From Phenylobacterium glaciei (GTDB lineage Bacteria; Pseudomonadota; Alphaproteobacteria; Caulobacterales; Caulobacteraceae), in assembly GCF_016772415.1 (NCBI RefSeq), contig NZ_JAGSGD010000001.1, positions 2,381,501 through 2,445,500 of the forward strand: 64,000 bases of DNA, in the 5' to 3' direction. The notes below the pieces were generated by a model that saw only the letters and a list, made by a program, of their open reading frames with translations, did not search any database and was not told the origin of the DNA. This document shows positions 53,835 through 62,927 of this stretch, piece by piece. The position numbers were made by a program, and so were the translations under genes. Position 1 is the first letter of the stretch, and each line of letters starts with the position of its first letter.

Positions 53835-55064
53835 CTAGGCGGCGTAGCCGCCGACGCGCTTGATGTTGCAGTGGGCCCACAGCATTTCCAGCGTCTGGGC
53901 CAGGTCGTCCATCATGGCGTCGGTGTGGGCGGGCGAGGGGGTGAAGCGCAGGCGCTCGGTCCCGCGGGGCACGGTGGGATAGTTGATCGGCTGGACGTAG
54001 ACGCCATGCTCTTCCAGCAGGATGTCGCTGATCATCTTGCAGTGGACAGGATCACCCACCAGCACCGGAACGATGTGGCTCTCCGAGGGCATGACCGGCA
54101 GGCCGGCCTTGGTCAGCCTGGCCTTCAGGGCGGCGGCGCGCTCCTGATGGGCGATGCGGATCTCGTTGTGGTCCTTGAGATAGCGGATCGAGGCCACGGC
54201 GCCGGCCGCCAGGGCCGGCGGGATCGAGGTGGTGAAGATGAAGCCGTCGGCATAGGAGCGGATCGCATCGACGATCACCGCGTCGGCGGCGATATAGCCG
54301 CCCATGACGCCGAAGCCCTTGGCGAGCGTGCCTTCGATGATATCGATCTGGTCCATGACGCCGTCACGCTCGGCCACGCCCGCGCCGCGGGGGCCGTACA
54401 TGCCCACCGCGTGGACTTCGTCCAGGTAGGTCATGGCGTTGTACGTCTTGGCCAGGGCCACCATCGCCCGCATGTCGGTGATGTCGCCGTCCATGGAGTA
54501 GACGCTCTCGAAAGCGATCACCTTGGGCGCGTCCAGCGGGACCTGCATCAGCAGCTCTTCGAGATGGGCCAGGTCGTTGTGGCGGAACACCCGGCGCTGC
54601 TCGCGCTTGCCGGCCCGGATGCCGCTGATCATCGAGTTATGGTTGAGCTCGTCGGAGAACATGATCAGACCCGGCAGGATCTTGTAGAGGGTCGAGAGCG
54701 ACGCCTCGTTGGACACATAGCCGGAGGTGAACAGCAGGGCGGCTTCCTTGCCGTGCAGGTCAGCCAGCTCGGCCTCCAGCTCGACATGGTAGTGGGTGGT
54801 GCCGGAAATGTTGCGCGTGCCGCCCGAGCCTGCGCCGGCCTCATCGATGGCCTGATGCATGGCGTCGAGCACGACCGGGTTCTGGCCCTGGCCGAGATAG
54901 TCGTTGGAGCACCAGACGATGACGTCTGAAGAGACACCGTCCTCACGCGTCCAGGTCGCTCGCGGGAACTGTCCACGGTGACGCTTCAGGTCGGCGAAGA
55001 CCCGATAACGTCCCTCGGCATGGATCTGCTCGAGAGCGGTGCTGAACGCGGCCTTGTAATCCAT
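53835..55064 (-). CDS. hemA: 5-aminolevulinate synthase
   Basis: First step of the C4 heme pathway, joining glycine and succinyl-CoA. The 409-residue alpha-oxoamine synthase has [11 protein letters not shown] (79-89), [11 protein letters not shown] (136-146) and the PLP lysine Lys249 in [13 protein letters not shown]. Use of this enzyme rather than glutamyl-tRNA reductase supports an alphaproteobacterial origin. hemB lies 4.7 kb away. Confidence 0.97.
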   Translation of the reverse strand: MDYKAAFSTALEQIHAEGRYRVFADLKRHRGQFPRATWTREDGVSSDVIVWCSNDYLGQGQNPVVLDAMHQAIDEAGAGSGGTRNISGTTHYHVELEAELADLHGKEAALLFTSGYVSNEASLSTLYKILPGLIMFSDELNHNSMISGIRAGKREQRRVFRHNDLAHLEELLMQVPLDAPKVIAFESVYSMDGDITDMRAMVALAKTYNAMTYLDEVHAVGMYGPRGAGVAERDGVMDQIDIIEGTLAKGFGVMGGYIAADAVIVDAIRSYADGFIFTTSIPPALAAGAVASIRYLKDHNEIRIAHQERAAALKARLTKAGLPVMPSESHIVPVLVGDPVHCKMISDILLEEHGVYVQPINYPTVPRGTERLRFTPSPAHTDAMMDDLAQTLEMLWAHCNIKRVGGYAA

Positions 55065-55231
55065 CGACTTGAATTCCGGTCACGCGTTCGACGATCTCGC
55101 GCCGCGACCGGTCCCCTTGCTTCGCCGGGGCTTATCGCGCCCCGGGCCCCTGTTGTCTACAATCCGTCATGTCGCAAGACCGCACATTTCGTGAGCGCGC
55201 AGTCAGAGTTCGTGAACGGTGATAACCATTC

Positions 55232-56119
55232 TCAAGGCAGGTTGCCCCGGAACAGCTGCAGTATGGCGCTGAAATCCTTGCCGCCGCCACCCAGCCGGTC
55301 GAACAGCGCATACATGCCCTCGGCCTGTGCGCCCATTGGCGTGGCCGCGCCGGACTTGGCGGCGGCCTCCTGGGCGAGCTTCAGATCCTTCAGCATCATG
55401 GCCGTGGCGAACCCGCCCTCATAGTCGCGATTCGATGGCGCGGCGGGCACCTGGCCGGGCCAGGGGCTATAGTTGCTGAGCGACCAACATTGGCCCGAGG
55501 ACTTGGTGGCGATCTCGAAGAATCGGTCGGGATCCAGGCCCAGTTTCTCGGCAAGGGCGAAGGCCTCGCACACCCCGATCATCGAGATGCCCAGCACCAT
55601 GTTGTTGCAGATCTTGGCCGCCTGCCCCGCCCCGTGGTCGCCGGCCCGGATGACGGCCCGGGCCATGGGATCGAGGGTGGCCTCGACCGCGGCGAAATCA
55701 GCCTCGTCGCAGCCGACCATGAAGGCCAGGGTCCCGCCCTCCGCCGCCGTCGTGCCACCCGAGACGGGTGCGTCGGCGAAACGGAAGCCCAGCGCCTTGG
55801 CGTCGGCGGCCACGGCCCGGGCGCTCTCCACATCGATGGTGGAGCAGTCGATCAGCAGGGCGCTCCCCGGCGCCTTGGCCAGCACCTCATTCGCATAGAC
55901 CGCCCGGACGTGGGGTCCGGCGGGCAGCATGGTGATCACCACCTCGGCGTCGGAGACGGCCTCGGCCGCCGAGTCGGCCGCGCGGCAACCCGCCGCCACG
56001 GCCTTCTCCAGCGCCTGGGCCGACAGGTCGAAGGCGGAAACCGCATGGCCCGCCTTCGCCTGGTTGGCGGCCATGCCGCCGCCCATGTTTCCCAGACCGA
56101 TGAACGCGATCCGCGTCAT
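55232..56119 (-). CDS. mmsB: 3-hydroxyisobutyrate dehydrogenase
   Basis: Oxidises 3-hydroxyisobutyrate to methylmalonate semialdehyde in valine catabolism. The 295-residue protein has the NAD fold GLGNMGGGMA (8-17), the substrate loop DAPVSGGTTAAEGGTL (about 119-134) and the catalytic lysine region GHGAGQAAKICNNM. The ATG at 56119 gives the family start MTRIAFIGLG. It is the last gene of a run with HIBYL-CoA hydrolase and acyl-CoA dehydrogenase. Confidence 0.94.
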   Translation of the reverse strand: MTRIAFIGLGNMGGGMAANQAKAGHAVSAFDLSAQALEKAVAAGCRAADSAAEAVSDAEVVITMLPAGPHVRAVYANEVLAKAPGSALLIDCSTIDVESARAVAADAKALGFRFADAPVSGGTTAAEGGTLAFMVGCDEADFAAVEATLDPMARAVIRAGDHGAGQAAKICNNMVLGISMIGVCEAFALAEKLGLDPDRFFEIATKSSGQCWSLSNYSPWPGQVPAAPSNRDYEGGFATAMMLKDLKLAQEAAAKSGAATPMGAQAEGMYALFDRLGGGGKDFSAILQLFRGNLP

Positions 56120-56132
56120 GGGCGACGCTCCC

Positions 56133-56888
56133 TTATTTGGGCTTACGGAACTTGTAGATGAACTGGTCGGTGTGGCCGCGCAGGGTCGGGTCGAACACCA
56201 CCTTGGTGTGGTCGTCGGTGGTGTTGCGCAGCAGGGTGCTCTCACCCTCGTACTTGAAGCCGGCGGCGGCCAGCTCGCTCTTCACGATGGCCGGGTCGAT
56301 GCGGTGCAGCTTGTCGGCGGTGTCCAGCGGCGCGCCCGGCAGGGCGGCGTGGTCCAGCACGATATAGACGCCGCCCGGCTTCAGGGCCGCGTAGACCGCC
56401 TTGTTCACCGCGGCCACGTCCAGGTTGAAGCGGGCGAGGTGCAGGTCGTGATAGTTTTGCGAGGTCCAGATCACGTCAGCCTGGGTCGGCAGGGCCAGGG
56501 TCTGGAAGCTGCCCTGCACCACCTTGATGTTGGGATAGTTGGCGTCGGCGGCCACGGCGAGGATCGGGTTGGGCTTGGCGTCGGGGGCCGGCGTCGCCGG
56601 CGGCGCATTGATCACCGCGTAGACCACGCCCTTGGGACCGACGGCCTTGGAGAAGATGCGGGTGAAGTAGCCGCCGCCGGGCAGGAAGTCGGCCACGGTC
56701 TGGCCGGGCTTGATACCGGCGAATTCCAGCATCTCGGCGGGCTTGCGGTCGGCGTCGCGCTTGGTGTCGGCCTCGGGACGTCCGGCGTCGGCGACCGCCG
56801 CGACGACCTCCTTGGAGGGCGCGGCCTGGGCGGCGCCGGTGGAAAGCGCCAGGACCGCAACGGCGGCCAGCAACAGATTGCGTGTCAT
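56133..56888 (-). CDS. Predicted exported class I methyltransferase-like protein
   Basis: The 251-residue protein has an N-terminal signal peptide (TRNLLLAAVAVLALSTGAAQAAP, about 2-24) and a Rossmann-like methyltransferase domain: GQTVADFLPGGGYFTRIF (SAM-binding loop, about 62-79), DVIWTSQNYHDLH and LKPGGVYIVLDHA. A SAM-dependent enzyme in the periplasm is unusual, as SAM is cytosolic. It sits inside the valine degradation run, 13 bp before mmsB and 60 bp after the hydrolase gene. Substrate unknown. Confidence 0.85.
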   Translation of the reverse strand: MTRNLLLAAVAVLALSTGAAQAAPSKEVVAAVADAGRPEADTKRDADRKPAEMLEFAGIKPGQTVADFLPGGGYFTRIFSKAVGPKGVVYAVINAPPATPAPDAKPNPILAVAADANYPNIKVVQGSFQTLALPTQADVIWTSQNYHDLHLARFNLDVAAVNKAVYAALKPGGVYIVLDHAALPGAPLDTADKLHRIDPAIVKSELAAAGFKYEGESTLLRNTTDDHTKVVFDPTLRGHTDQFIYKFRKPK

Positions 56889-56948
56889 CGGTTCTCTCCC
56901 AAATGTCGTTGTTTCTCGGGATACCATTCGGCGGCCCGACGCGTGTCG

Positions 56949-58004
56949 TTACGGTGGAGTTAGGGGCGACCAGGCGTCATCGGAAGGCAGGGGCGCGAAG
57001 ATATCGTCGAGCATGGCCTCAGTGACACCCTCCAGGGTGGGGGGATCCCACTTCGGCGCATTGTCCTTCTCGATGATGACAGCCCGAACCCCCTCGATGA
57101 AATCGTGGCGCTGAACCACGCGCGCGCCGATCCGGTACTCCATCTCCATGTTGTCGGCGAAGCTGGCCGCTTTGCCGCCCAGGGCCAGTTGCCGGAAGGC
57201 GACCTTCATGGTCTGGGGCGACTTGCCGGCCAGGGCCTTGAGCTGATCATCCGACCAGTCGCTGTCGGAGTGCTGCAGGGCCTCGACGATGGCTTCGACG
57301 CTGCCCAGGCCGAAGATGCGGTCGATCTCATCCTGATGCTCGGCCAGGCGGGGCCGACCGGCGTCGCCCTCGAACTGGGTCAGCAAGGTCTCGATCGCGG
57401 CGGGGCCGGCGACCACGGCCGCCTTGAAGGCCTCGACCTGATCGCTCGGGATGAAGTCGGTGGCGATCCCTACCAGCTCGCAGTCGGCCGCCTTCAGCCG
57501 GGCCCCGGTGAGCGCCAGCCACAGGCCGATATGGCCAGGCATTCGGGACAGGAACCAGCCGCCGCCGACATCCGGGAACAGGCCGATGCCGGTCTCGGGC
57601 ATGGCGAAGGTGGTTCGCTCGGTGGCCACCCGATATTGCGAAGGCGCGGCGAGCCCCACGCCGCCGCCCATGGTCACGCCGTCCATGATGGTGACCACCG
57701 GCTTGGCGTAGTCAAACAGCAGGTGGTTCAGCCGGTATTCCTTGAAGAAGAACTCGCGCGCCGCCTTGCCGTCCGCAGCCCCGCTCTCGGCCAGCATGCG
57801 GATGTCGCCGCCGGCGCAGAAACCGCGCTCGCCGGAATGGTCCAGCAGCACCAGGTCCACGGCCGGATCGTCCTTCCAGGCGAGCAGCGCCTGCGTGAGG
57901 ATTTCACACATCCTAGTGGTCAGGGCGTGGAGCGCCTGGGGCCGATTGAGCGTCAGGCGCCCCACACGGCCTTCGATGCGGACCAGGACTTCGTCGTCAG
58001 TCAT
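56949..58004 (-). CDS. 3-hydroxyisobutyryl-CoA hydrolase
   Basis: A crotonase-family protein of 351 residues, longer than ordinary enoyl-CoA hydratases. HIBYL-CoA hydrolase features are [12 protein letters not shown] (about 62-73), the oxyanion-hole [37 protein letters not shown] and the C-terminal [19 protein letters not shown]. It releases 3-hydroxyisobutyrate from its CoA ester in valine catabolism. It overlaps the acyl-CoA dehydrogenase by four bases. Confidence 0.94.
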   Translation of the reverse strand: MTDDEVLVRIEGRVGRLTLNRPQALHALTTRMCEILTQALLAWKDDPAVDLVLLDHSGERGFCAGGDIRMLAESGAADGKAAREFFFKEYRLNHLLFDYAKPVVTIMDGVTMGGGVGLAAPSQYRVATERTTFAMPETGIGLFPDVGGGWFLSRMPGHIGLWLALTGARLKAADCELVGIATDFIPSDQVEAFKAAVVAGPAAIETLLTQFEGDAGRPRLAEHQDEIDRIFGLGSVEAIVEALQHSDSDWSDDQLKALAGKSPQTMKVAFRQLALGGKAASFADNMEMEYRIGARVVQRHDFIEGVRAVIIEKDNAPKWDPPTLEGVTEAMLDDIFAPLPSDDAWSPLTPP

Positions 58005-59140
58005 TGCCGCAACAGCTCCCGGGCGATGATCACCCGCATGATTTCGTTGGCGCCTTCCAGGATCTGGTGGACCCGCAGGTCGCGCACGATCCGTTCCAGC
58101 GGATAGTCTTTCAGGTAGCCGTAGCCACCATGCAGTTGCAGGGCCTGGTTGGCGACCTCGAAACCCACGTCAGTGGCGAACCGCTTGGCCATGGCGCAGT
58201 ACTGGGTGGCCTTGGGATCACGCGCATCCAGGGCCGCGGCGGCCCGGCGCACCATCAGACGGGCGGCGTCCAGCTCGGTGGCCATGTCCGCCAGCCGGAA
58301 CTGCAGGGCCTGGAACTCGGCCAGGGCCTGGCCGAACTGCTTGCGTGTCAGCAGGTGGTCCCGCGCCGTATCCAGGGCCAGCTGCGCCCCGCCCAGGGAG
58401 CAGGAGGCGATGTTTATCCGCCCGCCGTCGAGCCCGGCCATGGCGAAGCGGAAGCCCTCCCCCTCCCCGCCCAGCCGGTTGGCCTCCGGCACGCGCACCC
58501 CGTCCAGGTTCACCTGGGCCGTCGGCTGGGCGTTCCAGCCCATCTTGCGCTCCTGGGCGCCGAAGGAGACGCCGGGCTGGTCCTTCTCCACCACGAAGGC
58601 CGAGATCCCCTTTGCGCCGGCCACCCCAGTGCGCGCCATCACCAGGTAGACGTCGGAGGTCCCCGCCCCGGAGATGAAGGCCTTGGAGCCGGTCAGGACG
58701 TAGTGGTCGCCGTCCTTCTTCGCCGTGGTGGCCAGGGCCGCGGCATCCGACCCCGAGCCCGGCTCGGTCAGACAGTAGGACGCGATCAGCTCCATGCTGG
58801 TGAGCTTCGGCAGGTAGCGATGACGCAGGTCGTCGGAGCCGAACCGGTCGATCATCCACGAAACCATGTTGTGGATCGACAGGAAGGCCGCTGTCGACAC
58901 GTCGCCATAGCTGAGCTGTTCGAAGACGATAGAGGCGTCCAGCCGGGTCAGGGCCGAGCCGCCGACGTCCTCCTGAACATAGAGGCCGGCGAAGCCCAGG
59001 CCCGCGGCCTTGCGCATCACATCCACCGGGAAGTGCTTGTCTTCGTCCCATCGGGCCGAGTGCGGCGCCAGTTCTTCGGCCGCGAAGACGCGGGCGGCGT
59101 CCTCGATGGCGCGCTGGTCTTCGTTGAGGTTGAAATCCAT
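58001..59140 (-). CDS. Acyl-CoA dehydrogenase, probably isobutyryl-CoA dehydrogenase
   Basis: A 379-residue FAD enzyme with the acyl-CoA dehydrogenase signatures [17 protein letters not shown] (about 121-137), [19 protein letters not shown] and the C-terminal [14 protein letters not shown] containing the catalytic Glu region. Its place directly before HIBYL-CoA hydrolase and mmsB points to isobutyryl-CoA (valine pathway) as substrate; a methylacrylyl-CoA hydratase is not in this run. Confidence 0.93.
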   Translation of the reverse strand: MDFNLNEDQRAIEDAARVFAAEELAPHSARWDEDKHFPVDVMRKAAGLGFAGLYVQEDVGGSALTRLDASIVFEQLSYGDVSTAAFLSIHNMVSWMIDRFGSDDLRHRYLPKLTSMELIASYCLTEPGSGSDAAALATTAKKDGDHYVLTGSKAFISGAGTSDVYLVMARTGVAGAKGISAFVVEKDQPGVSFGAQERKMGWNAQPTAQVNLDGVRVPEANRLGGEGEGFRFAMAGLDGGRINIASCSLGGAQLALDTARDHLLTRKQFGQALAEFQALQFRLADMATELDAARLMVRRAAAALDARDPKATQYCAMAKRFATDVGFEVANQALQLHGGYGYLKDYPLERIVRDLRVHQILEGANEIMRVIIARELLRQ

Positions 59141-59233
59141 GATCAGGCAGGCCTCGAAGCAGTTGGCTTGAGGAGTTCGCTCCGCTGGCGCAACCTGTCA
59201 ACGACGCGCGCTGTGCGCCGGGGGAGTCGCGGC

Positions 59234-59713
59234 ATGACCGATCAGTTGATGGGACGCGGCCCCGAGGCGGCGCGAAACCTCGCCCTGGTGAACTACGGCC
59301 TGCTGTTTGCGGCCATCTTCTTCGCCGGCGTCCCGGCATTGATCGCGGTGATCATCGCCTATTCGCAGCGCGACGAAGCCCCGCCCGCCCTCCGCTCGCA
59401 CCACGATTTCCAGATCAAGATTTTCTGGGTGGCCTTCGCACTGACCATGGCCGCCGGAGCCTGCGGCCTGGGGGCGCTGATCAGCGGGGTCGGCGAGCTG
59501 ATGGAGTTCACCCGGGTCAACGGCTGGGACGGGTTTTCCAACATCAACATCGATCTCTCCCGCATGGTCATAGACGGGCGGATCGTCAGCCTGCTGGTGG
59601 CCGCCGTCGTGCTGTCGCTGCTGGCCGGCCTCTGGCTGATCGCCGCGCCCGCCATCGGCTTTATCCGCCTGGTTTCAGCGCGAGGGATTGGCCTGACCTC
59701 CCACCCGGCCTAG
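59234..59713 (+). CDS. DUF4870-like membrane protein
   Basis: About 159 residues with three hydrophobic stretches (about 15-43, 65-92, 120-150) and the pattern NYGLLFAAIFFAGVPALIAVIIAYSQRDEAPPALRSHHDFQIKIFW, which resembles DUF4870/TIC20-like membrane proteins. The ATG at 59234 has GGGGGAG before it. It ends 10 bp before hemB and is probably co-transcribed with it. Function unknown. Confidence 0.85.
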   Translation: MTDQLMGRGPEAARNLALVNYGLLFAAIFFAGVPALIAVIIAYSQRDEAPPALRSHHDFQIKIFWVAFALTMAAGACGLGALISGVGELMEFTRVNGWDGFSNINIDLSRMVIDGRIVSLLVAAVVLSLLAGLWLIAAPAIGFIRLVSARGIGLTSHPA

Positions 59714-59723
59714 ATAGCCGCTC

Positions 59724-60740
59724 ATGAAAAACGCCCATCTCGCCGCCTATCCCGCCCTGCGCCTGCGCCGCCTGCGTCAAGCCGACTGGGTCCGCCGCCT
59801 GGTCCGTGAAAGCGTCCTGACCCCGGCCGACCTGATCTGGTCGATGGTGGTGCACGAGGGCGAGGGCGAGATCCCGGTGGGCTCCATGCCCGGCGTTTCG
59901 CGCCTGTCGGTGAAGGGCTGCGCCCAGGCCGCGGTCGAGGCCCGCAAGCTTGGCATCCCGGCCATCGCGGTCTTCCCCCACATCGACGGCGCCAAGAAGG
60001 ACGCCACCGGCACCCTGGCCCACGACCCCAACGGCCTGGTGGCCACGGCGGTCAAGGCCATGAAGGACGCCGCCCCCGAGGTCGGGATCATGTGCGATGT
60101 GGCGCTCGATCCCTTCACCGACCACGGCCACGACGGCCTGATCGAGAACGGCCGCATCCTCAACGACCCCACCATCGAGACCCTGGTGCGCCAGGGGATC
60201 ATGCAGGCGCAAGCCGGCGCCGACATCCTGGCGCCCTCGGACATGATGGACGGCCGCTGCGGCGCCTTAAGAACAGCCTTGGAAAGCGCCGGACTTCAGG
60301 ATGTTATGATCATGTCCTACGCCGCCAAGTACGCCTCGGCCTTCTATGGCCCATACCGCGAGGCGATCGGCTCGGGCAAGCTCGGGACCGGGTCGGTGGA
60401 CAACCCCGGCGACAAGAAGACCTACCAGATGGACTTCGCCAACTCCGACGAGGCCCTGCGCGAAGTGGCCCTCGACATCGCCGAGGGCGCCGACATGGTC
60501 ATGGTCAAGCCGGGCATGCCCTATCTGGATATCGTCCAGCGCGTGGTGGAGACCTTCGCCATGCCCACCTTCGCCTTCCAGGTCTCCGGTGAGTACGCGA
60601 TGATCAAGGCCGCCACCCAGAACGGTTGGCTGGACGAGGAGCGCGCCATCCTGGAGAGCCTCGGCGCCTTCAAGCGCGCGGGCGCCGCGGGCGTCATCAG
60701 CTACTTCGCCCCCGTCGCCGCGCGGCTGATGGGCGCGTGA
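59724..60740 (+). CDS. hemB: Delta-aminolevulinic acid dehydratase (porphobilinogen synthase)
   Basis: Joins two 5-aminolevulinates to porphobilinogen. The 338-residue TIM-barrel enzyme has Schiff-base lysines in SYAAKYASAFYGP (near 202) and MVMVKPGMPYLD (near 261). The metal loop reads CDVALDPFTDHGHDG, with Asp residues where zinc-type enzymes have Cys, so it should be the Mg-dependent alphaproteobacterial form. Its stop overlaps the NUDIX gene start. Confidence 0.97.
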   Translation: MKNAHLAAYPALRLRRLRQADWVRRLVRESVLTPADLIWSMVVHEGEGEIPVGSMPGVSRLSVKGCAQAAVEARKLGIPAIAVFPHIDGAKKDATGTLAHDPNGLVATAVKAMKDAAPEVGIMCDVALDPFTDHGHDGLIENGRILNDPTIETLVRQGIMQAQAGADILAPSDMMDGRCGALRTALESAGLQDVMIMSYAAKYASAFYGPYREAIGSGKLGTGSVDNPGDKKTYQMDFANSDEALREVALDIAEGADMVMVKPGMPYLDIVQRVVETFAMPTFAFQVSGEYAMIKAATQNGWLDEERAILESLGAFKRAGAAGVISYFAPVAARLMGA

Positions 60741-61123
60741 CCAGGCCGCTGATCAGCATCGTCGCGGGAGTCATCCGCGACGTCGAAGGTCGGCTGCTCA
60801 CCGTCCGCAAGGCCGGCACGACGGCTTTCATGCTGCCCGGCGGCAAGCGCGATCCGGGCGAGGACGACGTCACAGCCCTGGCCCGCGAACTGGCCGAGGA
60901 GCTGGGCTGCGTTCTGGTGGAAAGCCGTGCGCTCGGCGTCTTCACCGCACCGGCCGCCAATGAGCCCGACATCCAGGTCGAGGGCGCGATCTACCACGCC
61001 ACGATCCGCGGCGAGGTCGCGGCCCAGGCCGAGATCGCCGAACTGCTGTGGATCGACCCGCGGGCCCAGGCTACGGTGCGCCTCGCGCCCCTGCTGGAAA
61101 CCCAGGTTCTGCCTCGACTCTAG
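60737..61123 (+). CDS. NUDIX hydrolase
   Basis: The 128-residue protein starts at GTG 60737, overlapping the hemB stop codon. The complete NUDIX box GGKRDPGEDDVTALARELAEELG (about 34-56) provides the metal-binding glutamates (RELAEE). Such enzymes hydrolyse nucleoside diphosphates linked to other moieties, including oxidised nucleotides; the substrate is not predictable. A following exported protein gene starts 12 bp later. Confidence 0.92.
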   Translation: MTRPLISIVAGVIRDVEGRLLTVRKAGTTAFMLPGGKRDPGEDDVTALARELAEELGCVLVESRALGVFTAPAANEPDIQVEGAIYHATIRGEVAAQAEIAELLWIDPRAQATVRLAPLLETQVLPRL

Positions 61124-61135
61124 ATGGAGACGACC

Positions 61136-61462
61136 ATGACGAACGCCCTCCTCCGCTCAGCCCTGGTGGGCGGCGTGCTCGCCCTCTCGATGGCCGCCTC
61201 GGCCTCCGCCAGTTCCGACGACGCCTGGGCGGAGATGCAGAAGGAGGTGGCGACCCGGTGCAAGGCTGCGGCGACCAAGGATTCCGGCGTGAAGACCTGG
61301 ACGGTTTCGGTCTCGGCCTTCGGCAGCCAGAGCTTCGGCATGGCCATCCTCTCCGGCAAGACCAAGGGCGGCGTTGCGGTGAAGTACGCCTGCGCCATGG
61401 ACAAGAAGACCAAGGCGGTCGAGGTCGCCGGCGGCGAACCCAGCGGCTGGGTGAACCGCTAG
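61136..61462 (+). CDS. Small exported protein
   Basis: A 108-residue protein with a signal peptide (MTNALLRSALVGGVLALSMAASASA, cleaved near 25). The mature part of about 83 residues is hydrophilic, with two cysteines (CKAAATK and KYACAMDKK) that could form a disulfide, and short beta-like stretches (WTVSVSAFGSQSFGMAIL). I do not recognise a family. ATG 61136 has GGAG nine bases upstream; ATG 61124 is an alternative. It overlaps the convergent GNAT gene by four bases. Confidence 0.8.
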   Translation: MTNALLRSALVGGVLALSMAASASASSDDAWAEMQKEVATRCKAAATKDSGVKTWTVSVSAFGSQSFGMAILSGKTKGGVAVKYACAMDKKTKAVEVAGGEPSGWVNR

Positions 61463-61974
61463 ACGTCGGAGATGAAGTAGCGGCTGTCGCCGCCGTGATC
61501 GGACAAGGTCACCATGCCCTCGTAGCGCAGCCCAATCTTCTCCAGCACCCGGATCGAGCCGTCATTGTCCGGCTTGGTGATGGCCACGATGCGGCTTAGG
61601 CCGAGCGCCTTGCGGCCGTAGGCCAGGACGGCGGCCGCCGCCTCCGAGGCGAATCCCCGACCTGAGAACCGGGCCAGGAAGGCGTAGCCGATGTCGGGAT
61701 GGTCCAGCACGTCGCGCTTGATCAGGCCGCAGATCCCCACCGGCTCGGCCGTCGCCTTCAGTCCCACCCACCAGAGTCCGAAGCCGTTCTGGACGTAACT
61801 GGCGGCCGGGCCGTCGGCGACATAGCGCCGGGCGTCCTCCAGGGTCCGCACCTTGCGGTCGCCGATGTTTTCCAGGAAGCCGGGCTCGTTGAGAAGTTCG
61901 AGGATGAAGGCGTCGTCGTCGGGCGTCAGATGCCGCAGGAACAGCCGCTCGGTCTCCAGCACCATCACCGACAC
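61459..61974 (-). CDS. GNAT acetyltransferase, RimJ/RimL-like
   Basis: The 171-residue protein starts LETERLFLRHLTPDDDAFILELLNEPGFL, the usual N-terminus of RimJ/RimL-like GNATs, and has DIGYAFLARFSGRGFASEAAAAVLAYG (acetyl-CoA loop, about 92-118) and GLSRIVAITKPDNDGSIRVLEKIGL. RimJ/RimL enzymes acetylate N-terminal amines or antibiotics; the substrate here is not known. Confidence 0.9.
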   Translation of the reverse strand: MSVMVLETERLFLRHLTPDDDAFILELLNEPGFLENIGDRKVRTLEDARRYVADGPAASYVQNGFGLWWVGLKATAEPVGICGLIKRDVLDHPDIGYAFLARFSGRGFASEAAAAVLAYGRKALGLSRIVAITKPDNDGSIRVLEKIGLRYEGMVTLSDHGGDSRYFISDV

Positions 61975-62073
61975 CGCGGCCTCCTCATGTCAGAACCCTG
62001 GCGTTTGCGCCTCACGGATGCCCGAATGTCGGCCCACGCCGAATCTCACCGGCCTCCTGAAGACCTCACCAGC

Positions 62074-62409
62074 ATGACCGACGACAACGATGCCATCCAG
62101 CCCGCCAGCGACGATCAGTTCCAGGAACGCATCCTATCGACCTCCGGCGGCATGGTGGGGGTCTGCGCCACCCTGATCGGCCTGGTGAAGGTGGTGGAGA
62201 CCACCCGGGCGCTGAGCCATGTGGACCAGTACGCCGGCTGCAACGCGGTGCTGTTCGCCTTCAGCGCGCTCTTCGCCTACCTGGCCATCCGCACGCCGCG
62301 CCTGTCCAGGTCCCGCCGTCTGTTCGCCACCGTCGCCGACCTGTTGTTCGTCATCGGACTGGTGATCCTGGCCGGTATCGCCCTGACCTTCGCCTACGAT
62401 CTGATCTAG
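62074..62409 (+). CDS. Small membrane protein of unknown family
   Basis: A 111-residue protein from ATG 62074, with a polar N-terminal 30 residues and three hydrophobic stretches (about 32-46, 60-75, 88-110). Its pattern GGMVGVCATLIGLVKVVETTRALSHVDQYAGCNAVLFAFSALFAYLAIRTPR resembles a group of uncharacterised membrane proteins. The start is uncertain; ATG 61987 would add 29 residues. It ends four bases into the convergent GNAT gene. Confidence 0.7.
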   Translation: MTDDNDAIQPASDDQFQERILSTSGGMVGVCATLIGLVKVVETTRALSHVDQYAGCNAVLFAFSALFAYLAIRTPRLSRSRRLFATVADLLFVIGLVILAGIALTFAYDLI

Positions 62410-62927
62410 ACCGCGCGGCTGAAGAACAGCGCGAACTCGCCCTCCGCCGGCGTGCCGTCATAGAGGGTGAGATCGAGCCCGCTCAGCGAGAACCCCAGGG
62501 CCTGATAGGCCGCCACGCCGGGCGGGTTCCGGTTGCTGGTCTCCAGCCAGATATGGCGGGCGTCCCGCGCCATCGCCGCCGCCAGCACCGCCTCCATCAA
62601 GGCTCGGCCAAGGCCCTGCCCCCGCCGGCTCGCGTCCACATAGAAGTGCCAGAGCACCAGCCGCCGGTTCCAGGCCTGGAAGCCCACGGCGGCGAACCCG
62701 ACGATCTGCGCGTCATCCACCGCCACCCAGGCGGTGGTCCAGGGGCGCTCGGGATCGTCCACGTCGTCGAGGGGAAAGCGCTTGGTCACCGTCTGAGGGA
62801 TGCTACGCAGAACGATTCCATGCGGCCCGGCGCTGGCCGCCAAGACGTTGGTGGTCTGCACCGAGGTGTCGAGCGCCGCGATCCCGGCCGCGTCATCCGG
62901 CAGCAGCGCAGGGCGGATCTGGATCAC
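62406..62927 (-). CDS. GNAT family N-acetyltransferase
   Basis: A 173-residue protein with the GNAT acetyl-CoA loop YVDASRRGQGLGRALMEAVLAAAM (about 96-119) and the NRNPPGVAAYQALGFSLSGLDLTLY C-terminal segment. The start overlaps the hydroxyacid dehydrogenase stop by four bases, so the two are likely one transcript. Substrate unknown. Confidence 0.9.
   Translation of the reverse strand: MIQIRPALLPDDAAGIAALDTSVQTTNVLAASAGPHGIVLRSIPQTVTKRFPLDDVDDPERPWTTAWVAVDDAQIVGFAAVGFQAWNRRLVLWHFYVDASRRGQGLGRALMEAVLAAAMARDARHIWLETSNRNPPGVAAYQALGFSLSGLDLTLYDGTPAEGEFALFFSRAV

Noticed and set aside
55221..55234. GATAACCATTCTCA upstream of hemA as a Fur or Irr box
   Set aside because: Only a partial match, over 150 bp from the hemA start and overlapping the end of mmsB; not enough to call.
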